Counted from the stretch's first letter, positions 52,978-64,000 are shown. The stretch is DNA of 64,000 nucleotides from Immersiella caudata (GCA_030512335.1 JAULSU010000001.1:5394001-5458000), one strand, 5' to 3'. Notes: generated from the sequence alone by a model not told the origin. Numbers and translations are program-made.

Positions 52978-55441
52978 CTAATCACCCTCCTCCATCTGCC
53001 TGACTGGCTGCTCAAAACCCAAACGAATTGTGCCAAACGGGTACTCGTTCTGACCGTCCTGCTCGACCTTGATAGCACCTCTTGTGACCAGAGTAAGCGT
53101 CTGGTAGAACGCCTGGGTCATTATTGCACGGGTCTGGTCTTGGCGCTCAAAGAGGTCGTCAAACTCCACCCAGTTTTTGCCGTCCTCCCGTAGGACACCC
53201 TTCTCATCCGCGGCCGTCTGGACATAGTTGAGGAAGTTGGTGCCCTCGCGGCCCAAAGCCTCCTCCATGGCCTGCGAAACTCGCGTCTCTTGGGGAGGGG
53301 CAAGCGCCTCGACATCCATGCTATCGTCGAAGCTGTTGTTATTTCCGGAATGCATGGGACCTGAAAAGTCGTCGGAGCCAAAGTTCGGCTGGTCGCTGTA
53401 GCGCTCAATGTCGAAGATTTGACTGCCCTGGGCACGAAGAGGGCTTGGGCTGACCTGGCGACTGGAGCCAAAGGCATGTCGACCGCCCTTGATGGAGGAG
53501 CTCGGGATTTGTGAGGACGGGCGGTTCCAAGGCACGTCGGAATGAATCTCAGCAAGTGCCTCGGCACTCTGTCTGCCAACTTCGATGGCATCTTCATCAT
53601 CACGCAGACCACGCTCATCCCCCATGATAATGTCTTCTCCCTGACCAGCCTGTTGCGGCTCAGCGGAGAGACGAGGGCGAACTCGTCGCTCTCCATCTTC
53701 ATCTTCCAGCTCTCGAGCTTCGAGTGCAGTCCGCCTGCGGCGTCTGGGAGGTTTGTCCGCCGCCCGAGTCGAAACGCCCAAGATCGACGCTTCCAGCGCA
53801 TCACCCGCGAAGAAGTCCGCAAGTGGCAAGGTAAGATTGGGCCGACCGATGGGGACACCAACGTCCATGAGGCCGCGACCAAAAATCATGTTGTACGCAT
53901 TGCTTTTGGCCTGGGCGACTGTAGTTGCGCGACGTGCTCGTTTGCGCGCTCGCTCGATGTTTGTCAGGTATTCTTCTCCCCAAGCCTTGATCTTCTTGCG
54001 GCTGAGGGTGGTCTCGGTGTCGGGAGCAAGAGCATGGCGCTGACGATGTCTCCTGATGGGAGCAGCAGCCAACTCTGGCTCGGGGACATCTTGAGAATTC
54101 TCCTCTGCCACCTCCTGCTGTGGTGGGAACGGCTCAGCGCCGGGCAGGGCAGGACCATCAAAGTCCACAATGATGTCGCCGTCATCGTCCAGGATCGGGT
54201 TGTGCTCGTCTTCCTGTGGAACATCTTGAATTTGGTCATCTTCTCTGGGAAGTTTGGGTAACTCTGGCTCGTCGAGGGTGGGAATGAGATTGCCATCAGC
54301 ATCAATCTCGATGCCCCAGTCCTCAAACTCTTGCACTTCCTCCTCGTTGTCGAAGACTGGCATTGTGTTGTCAAGTTGAAGCAACTCCGCAATTGGGGGT
54401 TGCTTCATGGTGGATTGGGAAGACTGAGATCTCGGGAGATCAAGCCCATCAAGGAAGGAACCACCCGCGCTGACAGAGTTGATCGAGTTCATTGTGCCGT
54501 CTCCCATGAGCGGCGAGAGCTGTGAGCTGGTCTTGCGTGACGCTTGGCTTTCTCGCGCCTGGACTTGGTTATCATCATCATCAAGGTAAGCAAAAGGCGG
54601 GAGGCGGGCGTCAAGAACGAAATCGGGATCATCGAGTAGGGTGATGTTATGGCGCCTTCCTCGGGTTAGCTTGGGTTTTCATGGAGTTTCACATCACCAG
54701 CTGCGTTCTGGGTTCCACGAGCGAGACAACTTACTTGGATCTTCCCGCGGCTGGGTCGAGAGCGTTTCCATCCAGAGACGCCCTGTGAAAAGATCTCAGG
54801 TGGTTCTGCACCTTCTCAGCATCGGAAAGCACGTAACCACACTGCTGATCATAAACCCTCGAGACGCCAAAGAGCAGATTTCCCTGGAGTCGCAACGCAA
54901 TGGGAGCTCCGGGTTTCAAAATCGTTCCACACGCCCCACGCACATTGACTTCTTGGATGGCTTTTTTGGAGATTTTGCGGTTGGTGGTCTTGAGTCCGAT
55001 GGTTGAGACCAACCTGCAGATATGTTAGCCCTGTCACTGGAGCTCTCTAGATCTTGGTGGAGCTGCAAATCTCGATCTTGTTGGATCGTTGGCACATCGG
55101 ATCGCGGATCCAAAAACGTGGAATCGCAAGGCGTATGTGGATCAAGTGCTCAGCTAGACACGGCCACGAAACCAGTGTCGCAAAGCCATGGAATCGTTGG
55201 CTAAGAGCTCGGTCAAGGGTCTCGATCATAAACTCGAGGTCTTGGGGGGTCTTGGAGTCTTGGGGTCTTGGAATCACATAGACGCAAACCGAGAGCCCTT
55301 TATTATTTGCATCGTGAATTGCCAACAACTTACCAAACCGTGGCCACGCCATGCTCGGGGTTCGTGAGAACTTCAACAAGTTAGCACGTGCTCTGAGCAC
55401 CAACATCAAGGCGATGACTTACTTTCGTGACTGTAAAACAT
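52978..55441 (-). CDS. rec8: Meiotic cohesin kleisin REC8
   Basis: Four exons: 55441-55423, 55370-55334, 55013-54735, 54655-52978 (670 aa). Rec8 replaces Rad21/Scc1 in meiotic cohesin and protects centromeric cohesion in meiosis I. The N-terminal Smc3-binding domain is unmistakable after splicing: MFYSHEILTNPEHGVATVWL, then KAIQEVNVRGACGTILKPGA, LRLQGNLLFGVSRVYDQQCG and RHNITLLDDPDFVLDARLP. The centre is acidic and basic by turns. The C-terminus (FYQTLTLVTRGAIKVEQD through PFGTIRLGF) is the winged-helix Smc1-binding domain. The VYDQQCGYVLSDAEKVQ wording fits Rec8 better than Rad21. The first exons are only 19 and 37 nt, and intron 2 is unusually long (320 nt) and contains a GGTCTTGG tandem repeat. 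Two acceptors are AAG. The model was reconstructed by frame and motif. Confidence 0.92.
55238..55271. repeat. GGTCTTGG tandem repeat in rec8 intron 2
   Basis: Four imperfect copies of an 8-nt unit (GGTCTTGG, GGTCTTGG, AGTCTTGG, GGTCTTGG, with two extra G after the first). The transcript strand reads CCAAGACC repeats. Confidence 0.85.
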
Positions 55442-56428
55442 GATTGCTTTTTTGGCAAAGGCTTATGAGCCTTGCCAGTGCTCCTCCGTGATTGCGGATT
55501 CTATGCGAATGATGATAACGCTGGGTACAAACAAATAAAGAAGGGGATAATGGGGGTGGTGAGAAGGATGAGAACGGTGGAAGTTGGAGTCGGAGTTTCA
55601 GCCGCTGCCACGAATAACACGAAAACTCGTGAAAAGTTCTCCGAAACTTGTGATTGGAAGTTGCAGTGAATGGACCCGTCGCTTTTGTAGGCATTTGGCA
55701 AAAAAGGGAAGGAACGTCTGTGGGCGTTGCCCTGTTTGAGGGTCTCTACGTGTCTGATGATTTGATTGGAGGCATGGCAACTTCGGACAAAAAAAATCAA
55801 CACCAAAAATATCGAAGGCTCGAATGATGCTCTATTGATGGGCTTCCATTCTTTTGCTGGCGCATTGTCCTAGGTATGGGGGACAATGCGAGGTGTCCAA
55901 GATGGAGGCTATTGTTGTTGCTTCGTTCCTCGGCCACCCAAACCAGGACTTGGCAAAGCTTAGAAGAAGGAAACGCAAATACCAAGCTATCTCCATGCTC
56001 AGACTTGAATCATCCTATACTGGCTACCTGTTTTCCATTTTCCTTGAGGTTGGCAGGGGGGTGGAGCGGAATGCGGATATGGGGATAGGTGCTGCGTCCG
56101 TCCAGCTCTAGTACCTAATGGAAATCCCAATTATTTTCAGTAGAGTACGACTTCCGAAGCCTCCATGATTTTCCAATTTCCACCTTCAAGCTCCAGACGG
56201 TGGAACGAAGCAGCTTGTGGGTGAGGCTATCATCAAAAGAAGAAGTGAGCACTGGCCAATCAAATCAGCGCACTTATGACCGTTTGCGGCACCAAGATCT
56301 TATCTTATCGTAACCATTGATCGATCTCGCCAAGACCACCCCACATTGCTCAATTGCGCCAGTGTGGATTGCCCCTCAATTTTGTTGACGATCCTCAAGC
56401 CATCGCCTCCACGGACAGTGAGCCAAAG
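55442..56428. other. Divergent intergenic region rec8-alo1
   Basis: About 990 bp with two promoters. The frame of alo1 is open to 56354 but the conserved protein begins at 56429. No other gene is supported. Confidence 0.5.
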
Positions 56429-58051
56429 ATGGCGGATTTCAACTCGATTCCCATCCAAGGATGGGAGTTCATTGAGCACGACGATGGGGTCCCCTTTCGC
56501 GCCAGGGGTCTCTACACCCACAGCACATGGGCGCGCACCTTCTCCAGCGTGCCTGAGCTGTTTATCCAGCCCGAGTCCCAGGAGGAGATCGAGAAGGCCG
56601 TGAATTTGGCGCGCAAGTTGCGCCGCCGCATCACCACCGTCGGGTGCGGCCATTCGCCTTCAGATATGACCTGCACGTCCTCGTGGCTACTCAATCTTGA
56701 CAACTTCAACAAGGTCCTCTCCATCGACAAGGAAACTGGGCTCTGCGTCCTGCAGGCTGGCATCCGGCTTTATGACCTCAGCGCTGCTCTCGATCGCGCC
56801 GGGCTCGCCATGCCAAGCCTGGGCAGTATCAACGAGCAGAGCATCGCCGGCGCCATCAGCACCGGCACCCACGGAAGCAGTCTGCGCCACGGCCTGGTCA
56901 GCGAGAGCATCACCGCCCTCAAAATCACTCTCGCCGACGGCAAGACTCGCTCGTGCTCTCCCACTGAGAACCCAGAGCTCTTTCGTGCAGCTTTACTCTC
57001 CCTCGGCGCCCTCGGAATCATCACCGAGGTGACCTTCCGCGCTGTGCCTGTCTTCTCGCTGGCCTGGGAGCAATCCATCGACGCAGACTCGCGCATCTTC
57101 AAACTATGGGACGACACCCTCTGGACCCAATCCGACTTCGTGCGCGTCTGGTGGTTTCCCTACATGTGCCGCGCCGTGGTATGGAAAGCCGACGTTGTGA
57201 ACCCTGAGGACCTGAAGTCGGGCGCTGTTTCGCACCGCGAGCCGCCTGTGAGCTACTATGATAACTGGCTCGGTTATGTCGTGTACCACAACCTGCTGGC
57301 TTTGGCGCGCTGGGTGCCACGCATCACGCCATGGATCGAATGGTTTGTTTTTGGGATGCAGTATGGTTTTGGCAACGGCGAGAAGACCCGCACAGGCGCT
57401 GTGCAGCCGAGCCAGAAGGCGTTTTTAATGAACTGCCTGTACAGCCAGTCTGTCAACGAGTGGGCGATTCCTTTGCGCAAGGGTCCCGAGGCGCTGCAGC
57501 GGTTGGGCGCGTGGCTTCACAACTTGAAACCTGGAGATCCGGGGTTTGTGGAGCATGGTATTCCATACAGCGCTGAGGGGTTATGGGTGCACAGCCCAGT
57601 CGAAGTGCGCGCTAGCGACTCGACGGTGAAGACCAGCGCCGAGAGGGGGAACAGGCCGTTCTTGGACCCCACGAGGAGCGACGAGCCGACCCTTTACCTG
57701 AACGCCATTATGTATCGGGCTTACCACCTTGAGCCGAGGAACAGGGCGACTGAGAGGTACTATGAAGGTTTCGAATGGCTGATGAGAGACCTCGGTGGCA
57801 AGCCGCACTGGGCGAAGAGCTTCACGGTGTCGCAAGAGGAGTTCGCGGCGTGGTACGGGAAGGACTTTGCCGAGTGGAAGAGAATTCGTGACTCGTCTGA
57901 TCCGGAGGGTATGTTTGTCGGCCCCTGGCACAGGAGGTATCTCTTGGGGGCCGGAGAGGCTCTTCCGTTGGAGGAAAAGGAGATTGGACGGGAGCTCGCA
58001 AGCAACGGCGGAGTTCGAGTGGTCGGAAAGCAAGCGGCGGAAATATTTTAG
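56429..58051 (+). CDS. alo1: D-arabinono-1,4-lactone oxidase
   Basis: Single exon, 540 aa. Catalyses the last step of D-erythroascorbic acid synthesis in fungi, oxidising D-arabinono-1,4-lactone with O2 and releasing H2O2; usually associated with mitochondrial membranes. The VAO-type FAD domain shows the covalent-flavin His in TTVGCGHSPSDM, FAD contacts in LGSINEQSIAGAISTGTHGS and LGALGIITEVTF. The substrate domain ends in the family signature EGMFVGPWHRRYLLG. WTQSDFVRVWWFPYMCRAVV and HGIPYSAEGLWVHSPVEVRA are also typical. Full length compared with yeast Alo1 (526 aa). The start was chosen at MADFNSIPIQGWEF. No introns. Confidence 0.95.
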   Translation: MADFNSIPIQGWEFIEHDDGVPFRARGLYTHSTWARTFSSVPELFIQPESQEEIEKAVNLARKLRRRITTVGCGHSPSDMTCTSSWLLNLDNFNKVLSIDKETGLCVLQAGIRLYDLSAALDRAGLAMPSLGSINEQSIAGAISTGTHGSSLRHGLVSESITALKITLADGKTRSCSPTENPELFRAALLSLGALGIITEVTFRAVPVFSLAWEQSIDADSRIFKLWDDTLWTQSDFVRVWWFPYMCRAVVWKADVVNPEDLKSGAVSHREPPVSYYDNWLGYVVYHNLLALARWVPRITPWIEWFVFGMQYGFGNGEKTRTGAVQPSQKAFLMNCLYSQSVNEWAIPLRKGPEALQRLGAWLHNLKPGDPGFVEHGIPYSAEGLWVHSPVEVRASDSTVKTSAERGNRPFLDPTRSDEPTLYLNAIMYRAYHLEPRNRATERYYEGFEWLMRDLGGKPHWAKSFTVSQEEFAAWYGKDFAEWKRIRDSSDPEGMFVGPWHRRYLLGAGEALPLEEKEIGRELASNGGVRVVGKQAAEIF

Positions 58052-58675
58052 GAGCTTTGCAGATGATGGTTCGGCGCATACATTTTTCTCTCTTTTGTCT
58101 CTGTGTGTGCATCAAGAAGTACGGAGTAGTGGAGCATTCAGCGTTTTTAGGGGTGGAACGGTCTTGGTCTTGGCAGGTGGTTGATTTAAGCTTATACATC
58201 ATGGGCTAGCCACTCCTGACCCCTGCTATGTCTTAGATCTTGAAGCAATCCTCGAACGGTCAATGGGCACCGTTTTAGCTGTTCCGTTTTATAATCAGGG
58301 GGTGCATGTGCCTTGCCGTGATGACTGGGTCCCGGATGGGATTTTTTGTTGATACATTTACCCTGACTCTAGAAATGCTACGAGAAGGGGCGTCGCCTCC
58401 CTAGAAGGATTGGGCGTTCTCATCTGCCCAACACCAAACGAAACTCCAATTGCAACTGAAGTAAGGCTCTTCCGATCAGGGTTAGGTCATTGGATGGAAA
58501 TAGGTATGGAGCATTTCCTTGCTCCACGCTTTATTTCGTCTTCGTCCTTAACTATGTATGCTCAGTGACCAGGCGCAACTACCGCTCTATCATGCTGATC
58601 ATGCGAAAAAAAATGGACGTATCTGATCAGAACATATCTACACTACAAGCTCCATCTGTTCAACAAGATAGCTGC
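58052..58675. other. Convergent 3' region alo1/ankyrin-BTB
   Basis: About 620 bp between two convergent genes. No gene, repeat or RNA recognised. Confidence 0.5.
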
Positions 58676-60732
58676 TTATGCATCCAACTTCAGACGGTCG
58701 ACTGTGACAATGGTTAATCTAAGTTTCCTGAGGTTGTGGCATGTCAACTTACGCATCTTGTCGATCTTGCCAATGAGGATCTGATAATTGATAGCATCGG
58801 ACGCAAACTCGTCCTCTACTACCTCGCCATCAAGTGTCCGGACACCACCATCTCCAACCCCATCTCCCTCTACGTTTGTAGAGGGGGCAGAGACGGTTTC
58901 TTCACTCGGCCCGTCTCCATTCGCTGCCGCTATTTGTTCAACTGTCTCGGGATCGAGCTCACCATCTTCACCGAGCATTTCTTCTAGCCCGTCGCCCTCG
59001 AAGCGAAATCTGAACCGCTCCGAGAGGTAGTAGCGAATATCATCCAACAACTCAATGGTATCCGTTTCGTGGCGGTCCTTGAGCCGCAGCGCGCTCTCTT
59101 GAATGAGCTCCGCGAATTCCTCTTCGTCAATGTAGTCCTCTAGTCGGCTGGCGAGATACCGCGCCGCAAACTCCTCGAGACGCTGTACTTTGAGATCCCA
59201 AGCGGCCCGGATGACATCGTAGACATTGATGGGCTCGACTTCCACCTCGGCCGGTGCATCCTCCTCGCCGCTGACTTGGTGGTGATGAGTCCTGTCTACC
59301 AACGCGTTGCTGTTTCCGCTGCCCAGAGTACTGATGGCTACTGCGGCCTTGGTTTTGAGCTTGTCAAGGAAGAGCATGTCGGATATGTACAAAAGATCAA
59401 GCGCCAGATCGAGGGGACAGTCGGACTTCTCGGTGTAAAGGAAGCGGAGGACAATCTCTAAAACCTCGGGAGAGCAGTCCATCTTGATAATGTGCAGGTA
59501 TTCGGCGTCTTTCGCCTCCTTGAACTCGCTCGAGAACATCGTTTCGAAATAAGGGCTACGTATCAAGAAAGGCTTGTGTACGGGATATAGGACGGAACGT
59601 TTGGGCTTCTTGTTCTTGTCCCGCACGGCTACTCCACCTGGCCCAATTGGAATGGCCGTCACATTGCCCTCCTCCTCTGTGTCACTATCCTCATCCTCAG
59701 GCTCATCGGCCTGGAGCAGACAGGTAGCAAACATTGCGTTTTCGTGTGGCCACTTGACTTCTTCGACGCGGCGCGTATCGACAACAACTTTGTACTTCAT
59801 AACTGTGTCCTCGAACAGAGCCTCGATTTGAGACTGCGCGCGCTGCACCTCATCCTGCTGACGCTGACGCGCAAGGCGTCTGTCGGTGGAGAGAATGGCA
59901 TCCCAGAGCTTCTCGATCTCGAGTACTCTGCAGAGCTTGTCGATGCCCTCAAAAATAACATCTGCCGAGACGGTGCTCTTGGGGCCGACAATATCTTTGG
60001 GGAGATCGCCGAGGTAGAGGTACCGTAGTACAACACGGTATGCTTCGACGGGGATCGTGTGCGGCAACTTAAGCTTCTCACGGGCGTCGAATTTCCTCCT
60101 GAAGTAGGGTGATCTTGCTGAGAGAATGAATTTGTGGAGGTGGAAAGATTCAGCGGCGCATAAGAGCGTGACATCTGACGTTTTGGGGGTCTCTCGCGAC
60201 CGCAGGGAGTTGATATGCGAAGCCCATTGCTGCAAAGGGTCTGCCGTCTTGGAGTAGTCGTAGCTCAGAAGAAGATTTCTGATTTTGTTGTTGAGTGCAT
60301 TGTATACGGCTCGCTCCCTTTCAAAGGAGTCGGGGTCCGCTATGGCCCCTGTGTAACAGGTCAGTCATCCTTCGCCCAGTTCCCAGCTGGGAAACACGAA
60401 CCTTGCTCCAAAAGAAGTTGAACAAGCTCGTAGTGACCGCACAAGCTGGCCTAACCTAGAGTTAGAACCTTTTATTTTTCTCTCTTAACCCGTCAAACGT
60501 CTCAGCTTACAATGATCAACGGTGTATAGTCAAACTCATCCTTCGCATTGATGTGCACTCCGGCCGAAATAAATTCCTGGCAGCGCTTGAGATCGCCAAG
60601 GCGACAAGCATGCATGAAATGCTTGAAGTCACCAGAAGTGTCAAATGGATGCTCATTTCTCAAGACGCCACTCGAAATGAGTTGGTGGTCGTCCTTGAGC
60701 TTCGCCTCCAATTCCTGTTTGCGGAGAACCAT
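58676..60732 (-). CDS. Ankyrin-repeat and double BTB/POZ domain protein (ABTB1-like)
   Basis: Four exons: 60732-60511, 60450-60402, 60348-58753, 58701-58676 (630 aa). Ankyrin plus two BTB domains, as in human ABTB1 and yeast YIL001W; such proteins are likely substrate adaptors of cullin-3 ubiquitin ligases. Ankyrin part: FKHFMHACRLGDLKRCQEFI, AKDEFDYTPLIIASLCGHYE and LVQLLLEQG. BTB1: SDVTLLCAAESFHLHKFILS with ARSPYFRRKF. BTB2: YPVHKPFLIRSPYFETMFSS, with EVLEIVLRFLYTEKSDCPLD. A BACK-like helical tail ends in GKIDKMLDRLKLDA. The last intron (58702-58752, 51 nt, CACAG acceptor) leaves the frame open if retained; splicing gives the family-like end. An acidic patch (EDEDSDTEEEGN) lies between the BTBs. 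Confidence 0.9.
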
Positions 60733-61300
60733 CTTAGCTTGTCGTTATGTTACAACCGAATATGTCTAAGTCTGCTCTAATCGAACTAGAAATCTTTTAA
60801 GTTAAAACAGTCAGGCAGAAGAAGAGAAAAGAAGCGTCCGGAGATCCCAGTGTTTGGCGTCTGTCGAGAGCGAGCGAGGCGACGAGCAGCCGCACGAGCC
60901 ACAATGGCGGCATTCGATGGGTGATGTTGCTTGCCCCTCAGGCCCACCTTCCCCACATTCTATCGATAAGGAGCTTATCGGTGTTATCGTTTGGGGTACT
61001 TCCCATCCAATGATGGATCGCGCTTTTGTTTGGCTGCCAACCCCTGCATAATGTGGGGCTGGTTGTCACCATTTGCACCCCGGCAGGCTTTCGGTTGCCC
61101 AGGCAGCCAGCGGTCAAACTGTTGACTCGATGCATCTTTGCGGACTTTCGGTTTGCGCTCTCACCGAAAACTAACCACCAACAACCGACGACAGGATACT
61201 AACACCAACAGCTTCACAGGTCATACTGGCTGCTTATGGACCGGGTCGTTTCCAATTGACCAGCACCTGTCCATCGCCATCGGGATTCCCATAGTCAACA
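60733..61300. promoter_or_regulatory. Divergent promoter region ankyrin-BTB/nimA
   Basis: 568 bp between divergent start codons. It contains a perfect inverted GATA pair at 60964-60980 (listed separately). No other gene. Confidence 0.5.
60964..60980. promoter_or_regulatory. Inverted pair of GATA-factor sites
   Basis: CGATAAG, GAG, CTTATCG: a perfect 7-bp inverted repeat in which each arm is a GATAAG element; a further GTTATC lies 4 bp beyond. Paired GATA sites are the usual binding arrangement for fungal GATA factors (nitrogen, iron or light regulators). It lies about 320 bp upstream of nimA and 230 bp upstream of the ankyrin-BTB gene. Confidence 0.5.
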
Positions 61301-63656
61301 ATGGCGGAAAGCGACAAATACGATGTTCTGGAAAAAATCGGTACGTTATTAACTGTTATATTTCTGCCCGCTCGCCTGCCGCCCCGCTAACACTTTGTCT
61401 CTCCACCCTAGGCCATGGCTCCTTTGGCGTCATCCGCAAAGTGCGCCGCAAGCCGGATGGCATGATTCTCTGCCGGAAAGAGATCAGCTATCTCAAGATG
61501 TCCCAGAAGGAGCGCGAACAGCTGCACGCCGAGTTTCAGATTCTTTCGACGTTGCGACACCCCAACATTGTCGGCTACTACCACAGGGAACATCTCAAGG
61601 CCACGCAGGACCTTCACCTCTATATGGAGTACTGCGGTAATGGTGACTTGGGCCGAGTCATCCGCGACTTGGCCCAGAAGAACCAGTATGCCGAAGAATC
61701 GTTTGTCTGGAGCATCTTCTCGCAGCTCGTAACGGCCCTCTACCGCTGTCACTACGGTGTCGATCCGCCCGAAGTTGGAAAGACGGTGCTGGGGCTGGGC
61801 ACGACGGCGAAACCTCAGGCTCCCAAAGGAGGAATGACGATTCTGCACCGTGATCTCAAGCCCGAGAACGGTGAGCTACTGTTTACTTTTGCCGTTAGTG
61901 GTCCACGTGCTGACTGTGAATAGTGTTCCTCGGCGAGGACAACTCGGTCAAGCTTGGAGATTTCGGCCTCTCCAAGGTGATGCAGTCCCATGATTTTGCC
62001 TCGACTTACGTGGGCACCCCTTTTTACATGTCGCCCGAAATCTGCGCCGCAGAGAAATACACTCTCAAATCCGACATCTGGTCGCTCGGTTGTATCATCT
62101 ACGAGCTGTGCTCGAGAGAACCCCCCTTCAATGCCAAGTCGCACTTTCAGTTGGTCCAAAAGATCAAGGAGGGCAAGATTGCTCCGCTCCCGGCTATCTA
62201 CTCGGCCGAACTCATGGCCGTCATCAAGGATTGCCTGCGTGTGAACCCGGATCGGAGACCTGACACCGCGACCCTTCTCAATCTCCCGGTGGTACGGTTG
62301 ATGCGAAAGGAGAAGGAGGTGGTTGAGTTTAGCAAAATGCTCAAGATGAAAGAGGAGGCACTTAACAAGCGCATTCGGGAGCTTGACCAGAAGCTGACCT
62401 CGGTCGATAACGACAAGATGGCTATGCGCCAAGAAATCGACGCTTCGCTGAGAAGGGAATGGGAGGTGAAAGCACGCCTCGAGATCGATCGGCTTGTGGG
62501 TGCTGAGATAGAGAACCTCCAGCGGAAATTTGAGGCAGAGGTGCAGACTCGTGTCGAGGCAGAGCTAGCCCAACGGAAGACAGTGGCCTTCAGCGAAGAC
62601 GAGCCCCAGGAGCTGTCCTCTTCGGTATCGAAGTCTGACTATCCCCATTCCTCCATAGGGTGCGGGAGCGCGGATGGAGAGTTCCCTTCGACGACAGACA
62701 TCACAGAGCTGTCTGTAGATTCGCCCGACACATCAGCCCATGCGATCAAGAAGAGCACTCGTACACCATTCGCTCGGGCCCAAACCATGTTCGTCACTGC
62801 GCCTGCTGGCACCCCCATGGATGTTGAGATGGCATCTCCATCACCCATTACCATTGCTTCTCTTTCGCTTTCCCCGCGACGGAACGCGGGTGCCAAGGTG
62901 CCTGCCACGAACCCAACCAACATTTTTGCTGCGAATCAAGCCGGAGGATGGGATTCTTCACGAGATAACCTCGGTTTCGACTCGGATTCCGACGAGGAGC
63001 CTCATGCGCCATCGCCTACCCGCATGATAAGGTCAAGCAAGAATCCCTTTACGTCGAAGCAAAGGCCACAACTCCACGCTCAGAAGTCGGCCCCTCTGCA
63101 GCGGTTACAGTCCAAGCAAACACTGGCCCCGCCAATCTCCAAGACACAGGGAGCCAGCCCGTCAGGGGACCCCCAGAGCATTCGCAAGGTCGGAAGCAAT
63201 GGCGCCCTTCGGGAACGGAGCAACAGCCCCAACCGCCGACTGAGTAAGATTCCGTCAGCGGCAAATCTCAACGCTGCTTGCAACACGTCCAGCGGCAGCG
63301 GTAGCGGCAGCGGCAGCGACACCTCTTCCGGTCCTGTCCTCACCCGGAAGCCGTCCTTCACCACCAAAAAGGACTCGACGGAGCCTTCTCAGCCACCCGT
63401 GCTCACCAAGGTCAGTAGTGGTAAGACCAACATCCGAGGGCGAACCCTCGTGGAGCTCCAGCAGGCTCGCGCTGGTGGCCGGCCTCTGAGCGCAGTTGTT
63501 GGCGACAACGTCAACGTCAGCCCCACTCGGCCGTTCAGGGAGCATCTTTCGGCAGCCAACCGAGGCGCCTTGGACCCAGCACCGGTCTGGGACCCCGAGA
63601 GGGACGAGATGCCGAGCCCGTTCTTGCAACGACGAAAGCCCGGTCTGAGGGCGTGA
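61301..63656 (+). CDS. nimA: G2/M-specific NIMA-family serine/threonine kinase
   Basis: Three exons: 61301-61340, 61412-61870, 61924-63656 (743 aa). NIMA drives entry into mitosis and is also needed for nuclear-pore opening. The kinase domain covers about residues 8-310: GHGSFGVIRKVRRK (P-loop, formed at junction 1), LCRKEISYLKMS (VAIK-type Lys), HPNIVGYYHREHL, HRDLKPENVFL (catalytic loop, spliced inside), LGDFGLSK, then GTPFYMSPE and SDIWSLGCIIYEL. As in other fungal NIMA proteins, there is a ~30-residue insert before HRDLKPEN (GVDPPEVGKTVLGLG onward). A coiled coil follows (EVVEFSKMLKMKEEALNKRI; RLVGAEIENLQRKFEAEVQT). The Ser/Pro-rich regulatory tail contains a Gly-Ser repeat. Length is between A. 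nidulans NIMA and N. crassa NIM-1. Confidence 0.95.
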
Positions 63657-64000
63657 TTTGCCCCCGACCAAAGCAATCCTTTCGCTAATAATCATCGCTC
63701 GCCATGTCGAGCGGTGTGAGCCTCCTTTAATGTCTGTATGTGTGCCGTGTCTGGAGATACCACAATTTGCATCTTGTCAATCTTTCATGTTGCCTTCGGG
63801 CCGCTTTTTCCTTTGTTTCACTGGCGGGGCGATTCGCGTGGCTTTGGATGACGATGGCTGGGGCGCGTCGTGGATGGATAGGGGGTGGGTGTGTCACTGC
63901 CGAGGCCAGCGATCACTATGGTTGGATATGCGACCTGGAAAGGGAAAAAATAGCATACCCTTTTTGGGCGGAGGGGTTTAGGGGGATGAGACGAGCAGAC
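63657..64000. other. Right-edge region after nimA
   Basis: Probable nimA 3' UTR and intergenic sequence cut by the window end. No gene is recognised. Confidence 0.5.

Noticed and set aside
55047..55409. 120-codon minus-strand frame covering rec8 exon 2 and intron 2
   Set aside because: It is in the wrong frame for the Rec8 domain; only its 37-nt part, read in another frame, is coding.
1..64000. Transposons, RIP-mutated repeats, CRISPR, biosynthetic gene cluster or novel multi-gene defence system
   Set aside because: I saw no terminal repeats, transposase or reverse transcriptase segments, AT-rich decayed blocks, repeat-spacer arrays, or adjacent synthase, transporter and regulator genes.

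Overview
The window is a nuclear chromosome segment of a filamentous ascomycete, most likely a member of the Sordariomycetes. The class is inferred from the protein families and their wording; I cannot fix genus or species. The evidence is short introns (about 47-90 nt) with GTANGT-like donors and CTAAC-like branch sites, moderately GC-rich coding sequence, roughly 2.4 kb per gene, and a fungal gene set (NIMA kinase, Skt5/Chs4-type chitin synthase activator, Rax1-like RGS protein, D-arabinono-1,4-lactone oxidase). I recognise 27 protein-coding genes on both strands. I see no rRNA, tRNA, CRISPR array, transposon or biosynthetic cluster. Gene models were spliced by hand from splice-site consensus and reading frame; exon coordinates are in each entry.

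Layout. 0.3-5 kb: NAC alpha subunit (egd2), ATP synthase subunit d (atp7), an alpha/beta hydrolase with a poly-lysine tract, and cox16. 5-15 kb: gene-poor, with one uncharacterised His/Ser-rich protein, an amidohydrolase and a thioredoxin-fold FMP46-like protein. 15-25 kb: a very large low-complexity protein with a degenerate RNA-recognition motif, whose frame is broken at about 19.62 kb, and the Skt5/Chs4 Sel1-repeat protein with a C-terminal CaaX box. 28-35 kb: compact housekeeping genes: cbp4, NAC beta (egd1), tad1, rpl24, a PTS1-bearing peroxiredoxin and a SnoaL-like protein. 38-45 kb: Rax1-like RGS protein, pantothenate kinase, a mitochondrial pyruvate carrier subunit and a complex I subunit (NDUFA2/10.5 kDa). 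46-64 kb: a small unknown protein, a membrane-anchored alpha/beta hydrolase, exosome rrp43, Rab escort protein, meiotic cohesin rec8, alo1, an ankyrin-BTB protein and the NIMA kinase.

How the genes work together. There is no operon logic, but two themes appear. Both subunits of the ribosome-bound chaperone NAC lie in this window, 28 kb apart. Seven genes act in or at mitochondria (atp7, cox16, fmp46-like, cbp4, pyruvate carrier, complex I subunit, alo1).

Most interesting sequence-level observations. (1) NAC beta appears to need a single-nucleotide exon, so that one glycine codon is assembled from three exons. (2) The approximately 1,760-residue RRM protein changes to the -1 frame at an A5 run. 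(3) A class of short introns has lengths divisible by three and no stop codon, so they hide inside open frames (tad1, ankyrin-BTB). (4) A convergent intergenic region at 42.5-42.9 kb holds a long imperfect hairpin between direct repeats. I found no convincing new multi-gene system; the window looks like ordinary conserved fungal euchromatin.
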